From Chara braunii (lineage: Eukaryota > Streptophyta > Charophyceae > Charales > Characeae), in the NCBI GenBank assembly GCA_003427395.1, contig BFEA01000073.1, forward strand, positions 2,879,680 to 2,907,122: a DNA stretch of 27,443 bases, read 5' to 3'. The notes below the pieces were generated by a model. It did no database searches. It saw only the letters and a list, made by a program, of their open reading frames with translations, and was not told the DNA's origin. The translations under genes and the position numbers were made by a program. The first letter of the stretch is position 1. Each line of letters opens with the position of its first letter. Below, in pieces: positions 17,520 to 26,973 of this stretch.

Positions 17520-18140
17520 GTTCGGGCCGCTTGGTTGGTGTCTGTTTGATTTCTCAATGCTGATCGGTTTCTATTGTCTAAACTTGCCTGCTCAACGGAG
17601 CTTGTATCTATTGGTGTATCATGATTGCTCTGTTCTCATGCTGATGCTGTCTTGCTGGGCAGTTTTTCTCCTTCCAGATTTGCGTGACAACCACTAGTGT
17701 GATTGAACACTAGGACGGTGGTCACGTCCATCCGTGATATTAGGTAGTAGTCATGGAGCGGGTTCTGTTGCGATGTGCACTTTTGCTTCAGGATGGGAAA
17801 ACCCTCACTAGGATCGTGGTAGTGCATGATGATGTGGCGGAGGTCTTTAGCGTAGTGTTTCGGCAGGATTAGATTAATTGTGCCATTTCTGATAGTTTCT
17901 TTGTGTAGTGGGCCCTATTGTTTCATGGTGATATCCTCATTATGATCATAGTTACGTATGACGATGGTGATGTGGATTCCTTCAGCGTAAAGGCTTGGCA
18001 GGATTAGCCATAGGTTTTGCGTTCCTGTTTGGTTGTGATTCCCTCTTTGCTTGATTTCCTGTCTCTACGCTTCCTTTTTGTTCTAACTGTCTGATACGGG
18101 TTATACCTGCTTATACAAGTTGACCTCAAATTAGTCAGGA
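17520..18140 (+). other. Leader between ribozyme and gag-like ORF
   Basis: No ORF of note. It holds a partial repeat: GATGATGTGGCGGAGGTCTTTAGCG (17828) resembles GGTGATGTGGATTCCTTCAGCG (17966), each followed by a GGCAGGATTAG word. By position this is the presumed 5' UTR of the downstream Penelope-like unit. Confidence 0.4.
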
Positions 18141-19016
18141 ATGGCGGCAAACGGAAATGAATGATACAACTGCGGTGGGAAGGGACATTTTGCCAGAGAG
18201 TGTCCCTCCGCGCGGAGTACTCCGAACGTTCAGGCGTCCAATCAAGCGGCCGCACCTGCAACACCATGTTTCTGGTACCCGAGGCGGCAGACCGAGGATA
18301 CCGAAGAACGTGAATTCTTGCGTCATTTGATTAATGAGAAGAAGGAGGAACAGGCTAAGAGGAGAGAGGTAGAGGAGAAAAGGAGGATGGATGAAATGAT
18401 AAGGCAAGAGATTGAGCGTAGCTCTGAGGCAATCGAGGCGAGAGTCGTGTCTAAGATTGGTCAACAGTATCCGGCAGCAAGGGATGAAGCGAGGAGGGAG
18501 GAGATTCGGTCGCTTTATACGCGTGCAACTGTTAATGTACCTAAGGAGAAGGAAGTTCCTGACTATGCTGATAAAAGGATTGAAGAGATTGAGGATGAAA
18601 GCACGAAGCTGTATGAATTGCGCGAGAAGAAGCAGAAGGGGAAGGAACTTGTTGGAGGTGCTGCTCGGCGACCTTTCAGGCAGCCTGTCTTTGATCGAGA
18701 TGGTGCAGTGGACGATGCCCCTACCCGCGGCGAATCTTCATGCATGGCTGAAGACAGAGGGCGAACTAAGATTGCTGCGGGCAGTGGCCCGGAAGGTATT
18801 TTGGCTTATGTGTTGGCTCAAAGACGCCTTTTTACTCCCAAGACCAAAGACCAGTTGAAGATCATCTGTGCGCAGGAGGGGGTGACCTATACAACTAAGG
18901 CGCCGACGATTGAAAAGATTGTGGAAGCCAGGGCTAAGCTGGCTTACAAGGGTTTTGTTTTCTCCCCTTCCCCATCTCCTGTTAGTGATGATGAGGATCA
19001 GACTCCTTGTAAGTGA
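18141..19016 (+). pseudogene. Gag-like ORF: zinc knuckle, coiled coil, SAP-like end
   Basis: ATG 18141 opens a frame that hits TGA at 18162 and then runs open to TGA 19014. Directly after the early TGA comes YNCGGKGHFARECPS, a CCHC zinc knuckle whose first cysteine would sit exactly at the TGA codon (TGC/TGT to TGA). Next is a proline/alanine-rich linker, a long charged helical region (EKKEEQAKRREVEEKRRMDE, likely coiled coil), and near the C-terminus TKDQLKIICAQEGV ... APTIEKIVEARAKL, resembling a SAP nucleic-acid-binding helix pair. It would be an RNA-binding protein of a retroelement. The GIY-YIG nuclease follows closely, which suggests one element. The early TGA is either a nonsense mutation or recoding; see the findings. 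Confidence 0.65.
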
Positions 19017-19199
19017 CTGGCTCATCACTCTCGTTTTCGGTTATGGCAACATCTGTTGGAATGTATGCGCCTTAGATGCCTCGTTTGGTCAACTGGAGCT
19101 TCACCTCGTTTGCGCATCCTATGGGACTCATGTCTGACGCTGTGTTTTATAGCTCTGGTCCTTTTGGGTGAAATTGTCTGGGTGGCTAAGTTTCGATCC

Positions 19200-19822
19200 C
19201 TTTTGCTATCAGTTAACTGGAACGATTGGCAGACCGGACCAGTGGTTTATCTTTATCCTCGCCATGGTGCAGGGCGCAGTACATAGGTTGTTCAGTTCGA
19301 GGGATCTATATTAGGTGGGGTGAGCATGTTTGTACTGTCCGTCAGCAGGGCGTAGGATTTTCACCTAAACTTTATCGTTGCCTACGTTTTTGAGGTGCCT
19401 GGCATTGTATTGCGGTTCCTCTGGTGAATGGGGTAATGTCGGTTGAAGTTGCTGAAAAGGTCCTCGTTAAGAATTTTTCTCCTGCTTTGAATTATCAGAA
19501 GAAGGTACGTACGAGCAGATCATCATCTTCCTCTAGACCTAGTAGGAAGTCTAGGCTAGGGATTGGTGTGGTTCAGGTTCGGTTTTGTATTCTAAAGTTC
19601 AGAAGGCCGGGTGCGGATTGGTCAGATAGCCTCTTGTCTATCTTCTGAGGGACCCTTTTGTCTAATGTCAAGGAACTAGATGTGGGATTCACTGCTCGAA
19701 ATATCTGGGCAGATAATTGGTCAGTAATTAGACGTTGTTTTGGATTTACGCCTGTGTATGTTGGGAGCTTGAAGTTCCTCTTGAGAGACATCAAGGAGGA
19801 GCCGCAATCAAGTGGGGTGTGA
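19200..19822 (+). pseudogene. GIY-YIG endonuclease of a Penelope-like element
   Basis: Frame 0 gives NWNDWQTGPVVYLYPRHGAG, the first (GIY) strand. After a frameshift at about 19274-19277, frame 2 gives QYIGCSVRGIYIRWGEHV, with YIG, the catalytic-type Arg and the following EH. It then gives KLYRCLRF, a TGA (19391), GAWHCIAVPL and VAEKVLVKNFSPALNYQKK, with the metal-binding Glu and final Asn of the fold. Frame 2 goes on with an S/R-rich linker, a second TGA (19646), NVKELDVGFTARNIWADNW and a third TGA (19820). GIY-YIG nucleases are typical of Penelope-like elements. Here the nuclease lies after a gag-like ORF with no RT before it, which fits the N-terminal-nuclease group (Naiad/Chlamys). The RT that should follow is lost. 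Confidence 0.78.
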
Positions 19823-19891
19823 ATTTTTGGACCCTTGGTGTTCACCCATGGTGGCAGGACTATCTGTAAGGGGTGTTTAGTCTCTTTGTTG

Positions 19892-20952
19892 TAGCAAACA
19901 TGGAGGAGGAAGCTTTTGAGGTATCGAACTGTGGACACCCTTGTTCGTTGGTACCATTGTGAGGAAACCCGGGGAGGGGCGCCTGCCGATCGCTGAAGCT
20001 AAGGGCAACGACGCCTGTCACTCGCCACGCCCGCTTCCGAGGTCCTCAGCGACTGGCAGGGTGATGGGGTACCTGTCACACCGCCCTTCTTTGATGGGCG
20101 AAAAGCTCCGATCTGATAACTCGTGAATGGTGAAAAACCCGTGTCAGGGCAAGCTACACAGGGTTGGCCAACGGCCCCGAGATCAAACTGAAATCGTCTG
20201 TGTGCAGTCTTTTATAAGTTTATAGCTTTACAACTAGGACTCAGTAACGGGAGAAAGGGGTTTTCTCGAAACAAGCCGTTTCGGGGCACCGACTGTTCGA
20301 GAGCGACTGCAACAGCAGTCGACCCTTGTTTTGAGCTTATTCGTACTTCGCTGATCGGCCTTAGTATGAATGTCGCCGACTTGGAAACATGACATTACCC
20401 CCAAGCCTTCACTCGGGATGGCTGGCTTGCTTGATTAGATCGAATCTTCTTTTAGGATTAGGCAGATTTAACGAGACGCTTCAGTGAATGACGATAATCC
20501 CACAGCTGAATTAGAGTTGGCTTAGACTCGGAAAACGCTTTCCCATTTCAGGCTAGCACTCATGCTCTTCTCGTTCTATCCCGCTCACAAAACACCTTTC
20601 CCATTTGAATGCTCTACTGCGAGAACTCGGCTCGGGACCAGGTGCAAGTAATAATGACAAGCAATTCACTAGACTGAACTTAGAATGAACCAATGATCGA
20701 TAGAATTGTTTATGGCAACCCCCAGGAAGTCTCTTCCCTCCCTTTTTTTTGTCAAACAATCGCTCTGTCACATGCTTTAATAACCAGATCCGCGGAGGGC
20801 GCTCTCCCCTACACAGCACTAACCCAAGTTTTATCCCGGCGGCCGAGCTTCGGAGCCGACGTGCACGGATTTCGTTTGTCCTGTTTCCAGATCAGCTCAA
20901 CACTAGTTCGTAGTCGCCCTTGATTGGTCGGCCTGAGTAAGGGCAACCCAGG
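19892..20952. other. LTR-like or leader sequence, no ORF
   Basis: No recognisable coding sequence. A TATAAG box lies at 20213-20218. Within about 110 bp downstream three hairpins follow in a row: GAGAAA/TTTCTC (20251-20267), CGAAAC/GTTTCG (20267-20283) and CGACTGC/GCAGTCG (20304-20321). TATA box plus structured leader would fit an LTR or other retroelement start, but no family is identified. Confidence 0.35.
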
Positions 20953-20953
20953 G

Positions 20954-20995
20954 AAAACAAACAAACAAACAAACAAACAAACAAACAAACAAACA
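20954..20995. repeat. (AAAC)n microsatellite
   Basis: Ten uninterrupted AAAC units. Confidence 0.97.
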
Positions 20996-21744
20996 GTCTG
21001 ACGATCCCAAGCTCCCCAGTTGTTGATAGGTTCACTAGTCAATACAAGGCATTGTTTCACGGGTACGATGGTAAGAGTGAATGAGAAGCAAGACCAAATA
21101 GCCCCCCCCTTCCTTCTGCTCACTTTTCTTCTCCCGACTACCTCTGCTCCCCCTTCTCTCTTTTCTTCTTCTTCCCCAATTTTCACCCCACGCTTCTCTC
21201 CTTGCCTCACGACTTTCTGGGTACCAGCTCCCCCACCCTTGCAACTCAGACAGCACCGTGCTTACCCTGACTGTCGATACGAGAATCGAAAGTTATCGAT
21301 AATTAAGGTAATATTAATATTTAAAAATAGTTGGCGATGCGGAACAAGTTCGTTGTGGGACGGGAGTGAAGTACTTGTAGCACTTGGTCTCAATACCTCT
21401 GCAATTTTTCCTCTGGAGATACGATGGAGCATGCTCGACTGGAGAGAACCGTTCACAACTTCAACCTGCGAAGATGTGCTTTGCCTTAGTCCCCCAGTAC
21501 GGCTGCCTATCCAATGATCACACGTCGTCGCAGTACTCTGGCCTCACCACTGTTTCTGATCGTTCTCTCTTGAGAGGGAAGCTGATTCCTGCCTCAGATC
21601 TTCGCGATCAGAGTTCCCTATTCCCCAATTAACTCCCCCAATCGCACATCCCCCGCCCGCTTATTGAACTTCCACGGAGGTACCCATCAGCATCCCAATC
21701 ATGCAATCACGGTCTGGACTATGACCACCGTGACTGCTACGGTC
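20996..21744. other. Non-coding stretch
   Basis: Pyrimidine-rich at 21100-21240, otherwise mixed. Short ORFs on both strands show no motif. I see no gene. Confidence 0.4.
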
Positions 21745-21907
21745 GCCTCACTCGCTGTGAGTTCACTTTAGCGGGAACTCTGTCGCGCGCGCCGTATTTG
21801 AAGACTCAGAGAGTCTTCTGAACCCGCCTCACTCGCTGTGAGTTCACTTTAGCAGGGACTTTGTCGCGCGCGCCGTATTTGAAGACTCAGAGAGTCTTCC
21901 GAACTTC
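21745..21907. repeat. 81-bp tandem duplication with internal hairpins
   Basis: Two copies starting at 21745 and 21826 begin GCCTCACTCGCTGTGAGTTC and contain GTCGCGCGCGCCGTATTTGA and a hairpin AAGACTC/GAGTCTT. They differ at only a few positions, which points to a recent duplication. Confidence 0.92.
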
Positions 21908-22062
21908 CCTCAGCTTCCCTCCCGTGGTCAAACCTCCGGTTCCCCGCTTAACCCCACACCTACTAATACGAACGATGTCCAGTGCGCAGAGCAATTCTGA
22001 TTGACACCCTTCCTCTACCTTTTTCTTGGGCATTTTCGAGTCAGCCAAGCAGCGGTGTCGGT

Positions 22063-22098
22063 GCGGATACCCTTTTATACCCTTACAAGGGTATCCGC
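22063..22098. repeat. 12-bp inverted repeat
   Basis: GCGGATACCCTT (22063-22074) and AAGGGTATCCGC (22087-22098) form a perfect 12-bp stem with a 12-nt loop that itself repeats TATACCCTTA. Confidence 0.85.
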
Positions 22099-22909
22099 CC
22101 TGGTTTTTGCAAGTGACAGAAAATAGTTTTGGTCTAGAGTCTAAGTATACCTAGCTGAGCGCGGCTGCGTCAGTAATTGCTTTGACTGGGTGGTTGACCG
22201 CAATAGCGAGTGCGTGGGCGCGCAGGTTTAAGGCGCGCGTGATTCTTTTCTGTTGTTGATCATAAATCCGGCGCGGACATCGGTCGTACTGTTTAATGAT
22301 ATTATTAATATTTATTTATTTTTGATTAAGCACGATTTTGAGATACTTTCTGTTGATTGGTACGTCTGACCGGACGACGGCATCGACGGCGGCTTTCGGC
22401 GACCTTGCGTGCAGGGGCAGGCCGAAGAGTGGCCCAGGGTGATTCCTGGGCCCGGAGCACCAGGCGCTACCGCTTTATCTAGAAATTCGAGCCTACCGAC
22501 ACCAGGCTTGGGTTTAGCCCTATAGGTTACGGCATCGGATTACTACTACGGAGGTTCGGGGATCGAGATCAGCGGGCGTTGGCGCAGCAACTGCGGCAGA
22601 GCGTCGAGAAAAGGAACCGATGGGGTTGAGGGCCGCCAGGGCTATCCNCCTCGGTTTTGTTGGCGGGCGCGGTGGCGGGCCCGACCCGCGAAGCTGGCAA
22701 AGCGCCAGCAGCCCCGTTATTCCTCGACACTGCTGCTATTTTATCTTTATCTCCCTTATCTGTTTATCTGTCGAGTCCCGAGGACGCGNGACTGCGGTAG
22801 GAGCGTGTGGGGGTATGTTGTATTCANGCGGTTGCCTGAAGTGCAATTACAAACTGTTTTNNTGATCGGACTGGAGCCGCGCNACGTTTTGCCCTGGGGT
22901 GCGGNTGGC
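22099..22909. other. Non-coding, GC-rich stretch
   Basis: No supported gene. Isolated Ns begin at 22648, showing lower consensus quality from here on. Confidence 0.4.
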
Positions 22910-23063
22910 GCCCGAGAGCCTAGCTCAGTGGGTATACNCCTGAGCTGTTGGAATGNAGACCTGTGTTCGAATTCANATGATGGAANTGNTGAGTGAAACC
23001 AGATATCCTGGTTTNCCTGGGNCGACCAGGCTCTGAGTAACCGTGGGGCGCGGGCCAGCCTAA
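22910..23063 (+). mobile_element. tRNA-derived SINE, second copy
   Basis: The A box TAGCTCAGTGGG (22921-22932) and B box GTTCGAATTC (22965-22974) sit at tRNA spacing. The words between and after (GAGCTGTTGGAATG, AGACCTGTG, ATGATGGAA, GAGTGAAACCA, CCTGGG, CGACCAGGCTC) match the minus-strand SINE at 16164-16329. No A tail is seen. Instead the sequence goes directly into a U6-like region at 23064. Several Ns lie inside. Confidence 0.75.
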
Positions 23064-23148
23064 GTCCCTCGGGACATCCGTTAAAATTGGAACGAAACAG
23101 AGGAGAATAGCATGGCCTCTGCNCAAGGATAACACATATGAAGTGAGA
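23064..23148 (+). pseudogene. U6 snRNA-like sequence (probable pseudogene)
   Basis: GTCCCTCGGGACATCCGTTA, AAATTGGAACGAAACAGAGG, then AGCATGGCCTCTGCNCAAGG and ATAACAC follow the order of spliceosomal U6: 5' stem-loop, ACAGAG box, AGC triad and internal stem-loop. About 85 of the usual ~100 nt align. Changes include a shortened 5' loop, a G after ACAGAG where A is conserved, and loss of the 3' end and its T run. No plant USE or TATA box is visible upstream. It is most likely a retropseudogene or part of a SINE-U6 chimera. Confidence 0.82.
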
Positions 23149-25984
23149 GCGAGGGCCGACGGNCGGGGTTCTTATTCTTCTGCTAANAGGCCAGGCGGAC
23201 CGCTCAATGGCAGAGTTTCGCAGGTCCCCACTGGGTAGCGGAGGCAAAAAGGGTAGTCCTGCTCCCCGCTTGTGAGACTGAAGCGCAGTGGGGTCGAATC
23301 GGGGCGGGACCCGAAGCCGGTGCGTGCGCGGCGAGGGCGGAGATACCGTNGGCCAGTGTGAGCGAGCTAGCGTGAGATNNATGCTGGGCGCTAAGGGNGC
23401 AGAGGCTGTAGATGGATGAGAGGAGTAGCGGGANTTAGAAGACAATTTTGTGACAGATGCGCTAACTACATACAGGATAGATAGCAGGTANGCATGGCGA
23501 AGGAGACGAGATTGGCGGGGTGACGAATAAGAGTGGCNNAACCTGGACGTGGGCCCTGCCAGGTNCATTCACGNTGGGAAGAGCGATGGNGGAGAGGNAG
23601 GCANGGTGCAGCAAAGGAGAAGCGNGCGCTGCATAGAGAGTAAAAGATAGAGCAACGGNCAGCGCTGCGCAGCGGCGAGCGGAAGGGCGGAGCATTGCGA
23701 GCNGAACGGGGGACGGACCGACAGCGCAGGAAGAACGGACGGCAAGGTAGCAAAAGGGGGCTGAGCGAACCCGCACGGGNGCCACGTCCANGTGCGTGCG
23801 AGGCGGGGGGAGAGCTACGGTGAGCTATGGCGGGGTTAAAACTCTGTAGCCCGCCCGTCTCTCAATGAAANCGGGCGGGACAAAGTGTTAGACAGGGGTT
23901 TTTAGACCCCGCGAACCCGAATCCGTNGGCAGGAAAGGACGNAAATTAGTAAAGTAGAAGTTAGTAAAGAAACTCGGTGCGATGAGCTATGGCGGAGGGA
24001 GGAGTGAGAGAAAGAGAGAATTGTTATCTCGGTCATATCATGACCGATTCCGTTGAGTCGAGGGTCGAAACCGGGGTTNNGGGNCCGGGCGAGTAGGATC
24101 ATGGAGTCAGTTTTAGGAGATAGTTAGTAGAATAGAAGATAGAAAGAGAAAGGACTGCGNGGAGGTGTGAGAGAAGAACGGGTATAGCGGGAGNGAAATT
24201 CNTTATTTCGCCCGATTCTTTGCAGAAACGAACGAAGTAAAGTGTCATGTTGGGGGGNTCAGNCGATCCGAGCGTGATGACAATGTCNGCCTTGCNNATG
24301 GATTAGTTGTTTGNGCANGGGCACGACTAAAGGCTGCGCCCAAGAAGAGGGGCGATGTATCTTTCCACGTTCTGGTGGAAGGTTCATTCGGTTTTTGCTC
24401 ACCCCTTTTGACAGAGTAGTCGCCCCTCTATGAGCATATAGTTGGAGGGCAGAGTGTGCTTCCACCCTTTAAAACGGAGAGGCCNATTATGATTCGAACG
24501 GACTGATAGAAACGGAAGAAGAAAGAGATTGAGTACAGCGAGAATGAAAGGATGACATAGGGAAAGCNGACGGGAAGAAAACGTACCTGGAGTATGCAAG
24601 CCGTCGATGTTGGTGGCAGCGCTTTGTGCATTGGCTTNAAGCTGCANCGGACTCCTCATGATCCCTCCTNATTCGTGGGTTTTGTNACCCGGACTTCGGG
24701 TGAACCTNGTTTAGTCTGNAGTCGTATGCACTTGTGAGCCAGGGGTNGTAGCGGGTATNAGAAATGNTGAACAGACAGGGAGGAAGACTCTTACCTAGTA
24801 AGNTAACAGTTCAGGATAGACTGNAAGACGAGNTGCAGACTGTAGGTAAATCGGGCCTGGACTGTTGTGGTGTACCAAGCCTGTACAAGTGGAAACTGCA
24901 GTCAAAGNGCAGCTCAACATCGGGGGTCTTGGCAGAACAGTAAGAGTAAGGACGCTTGCTGCCCCTCGTGCTAACTGTTCCAGCCCGTTGCAACTGTTGA
25001 AAGCCGCTGTACATCATTGTGCACGATGTGGTGGTGTGTCGGGACTAGTATCGTACACTGCTACTTCACCTTGTGGCGGCATTACTTTCGTTAGGCTGTT
25101 GCGCACGGCTCGTAGGCACGCGGTACTAACAGACTGATATTGTGGGCCTTCTTGAGCATGACGGCGGCACATAGTGACTGCGATCTGAGGGGGTGACTAA
25201 GTGACAATAAGAGGATCATTGTTGCAGATTGAGAGGTCATCAGGGAACTGACAGCTGGTGACTTGGCCTCAGTCAGGCCGAGCTGTTGCGCTGTGATGCT
25301 GTAGGAAGAAGNTCGTCTTGAGTTGGTCTGTGCATTTCAGGTCACGAAGTTGCGGAGTGGCTGTGTCTTTGGGAGGGGGGCGGAGTCGTCACAACGAAGT
25401 GGGAGTTTGTNAGAGGGGTGGCTTCAACAGTTTTGACTCAGAGTTTGACCAAGTCGCTGAGTGTTTGGCCGCCATTGCGGAGCCCTCAGGCGCTGAAGAT
25501 ACCAAGGCCCTCTCCCGCGAGTCTGAGCGCACCTCTCTTGGATCTAAGAGTCTAAAATCCTTCTCCTTTCTGCCCTTCTTTCTCTNAGTNTAGTCCTTGA
25601 TTACGAGAGGAAGGCGGCAGGCGGGATTGCAANCCGTAGGTCCGCGTCAAGACTCTGAGGGGAGTCCACCCACCGATTGCGGGAGCCCTGCCGGAACCTA
25701 GGCGGGGTTCTGGAGGCAGGGAACCTTCAGGTAAATCATTTTTATCTGTATAAACCCCACTACTACCCATGTTTGCCTATCTCCCTGCAGTATGATTGTT
25801 GTATGCATGCGTTTGTCCCTATGGTTTTTGCTTTCTCTTCAGGACTAATCAGACTAACTGGAAAGAATGTGTGAGAGTGAAGCCTAAGTTTCTATTTTCG
25901 TCCTGATTGAAAGNAGACGAAGGGATGAACTGGGGGAAGATGGGAGGAAGGTAGACTGCATGCGTTTAACCGGGTCAACCAAAG
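23149..25984. other. Long stretch without a recognisable gene
   Basis: G-rich on the plus strand to about 24.3 kb, with many isolated Ns. Short hairpins occur (CCCGCCCG/CGGGCGGG near 23850-23879; CGGTCAT/ATGACCG near 24029; ACCCGGACTTCGGGT near 24687). GAGCTATGGCGG recurs at 23823 and 23984. Two ORFs, 24865-25137 and 25318-25593 (plus), read like possible coding text but match nothing I recognise. A GTAAAT donor-like site at 25731 and a CTCCCTGCAG acceptor-like site at 25790 hint at a small intron, without proof. Confidence 0.3.
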
Positions 25985-26672
25985 CCTGAGCATTGTTTCC
26001 ATGGTGAATGGCTCAGGGCTATGTTTTATTTGACTGTTTTCTGAAGGACCAGGCATTGTTTCCAAGGTGAATGGCCTGGTTGCTGTGTTTATTTAGTTGT
26101 TTTCTGGGGAACCAGGCATTGTTNCCATGGTGAATGNCCNGGTTGCTCTAGTTAACTCTGGGGGTTTGCCTGATTGAAGGAGTTTAAGTTCTTGTTTATT
26201 CTGAGAGAGGATTTCTGGTCTAAGGCTAAGCATTGTTTCCATGGTGAATGGTTTAGCCTGAAAACCACACACATAAGTTAAACTGAGTAAAAAGGGGAAG
26301 TATTTTATGTATATTTGCATGTGAACTGGCAACTGGGNATTGTTTCTACTTGGAATGGTCCAGCGTTAAGCCATATCATTAAGAAGAGAAAAAGGGAAGT
26401 ACAAAGTATAAATGGAAATAGTTTGGGCAAGCTGAACATTGTTTCTACTGTGAATGGTTCAGCCCCCTGCCCATATTTGCTTTTTCTTTTTGAAAACAAC
26501 GTCAGAGAAATACTAAATCCTTGGATATTAAACAGTTCAGGGCGGCTAGACATTGTTTCCGTGGCGAATGGCCTAGTCATCTGCCCAAAAGAAGAGAGAA
26601 GTAGTTATGCAACCTGTTCGTGTATATCATTAAGACAAGCTGGGCATTGTTTCCATGGCGAATGGTCCAGCT
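25985..26672. repeat. Array of eight hairpins with constant core and covarying arms
   Basis: A 20-nt core, CATTGTTTCCATGGTGAATG with few changes, occurs at 25991, 26054, 26117, 26231, 26338, 26437, 26551 and 26645. CATT pairs with AATG within the core. Each core is flanked by arms that differ from copy to copy yet pair with each other across one bulged base: CCTGAG/CTCAGG, ACCAGG/CCTGGT (twice, one with Ns), GGCTAAG/TTTAGCC, CTGGG/TCCAG, GCTGAA/TTCAGC, GGCTAGA/CCTAGTC (one mismatch), AGCTGGG/TCCAGCT. Spacing is 63, 63, 114, 107, 99, 114 and 94. The minus-strand reading (PFTMETM) is not kept in one frame, so it is structural, not coding. Family unknown. Confidence 0.88.
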
Positions 26673-26973
26673 CTATGTCTTACGTAAGATGGGTATAAGG
26701 ATCAANAACTTGAAGATTCATGAACTATCTATATGGAATAAACTTGGGGTGATGAGAGTACTTACATTGGTGGTTTGGTTTGCATGTGACTGAATGGGAT
26801 GGCTAGTTTGTTTAAGTTTCATTACTATAGGTAGTTGCTGTAGTTGCTCGCCACGTGCTAGAGCGAGCCATAGGAGTTAGTGTCAATTCCTGTTTTTTCT
26901 GTAATAACGTTTTTTTTTTTTTTTTTACTTAGGTCAATTCCTGCATTTTTTGAGACCTTTTCTTATTCTTGGC
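26673..26973. other. Spacer between the two hairpin arrays
   Basis: No gene. One hairpin GCTCG/CGAGC (26846-26868), a T17 run (26910-26926), and GTCAATTCCTG repeated at 26882 and 26933. Confidence 0.4.

Noticed and set aside
24865-25593. ORFs 24865-25137 and 25318-25593 as genes
   Set aside because: No motif recognised, several Ns, no start or splice evidence strong enough to call coding; kept only as a remark.
26093-26580. Minus-strand ORFs with repeated PFTMETM/PFTVETM words
   Set aside because: Some spacings (107, 94) break the frame and arms change without codon logic but with base pairing, so the signal is structural rather than coding.
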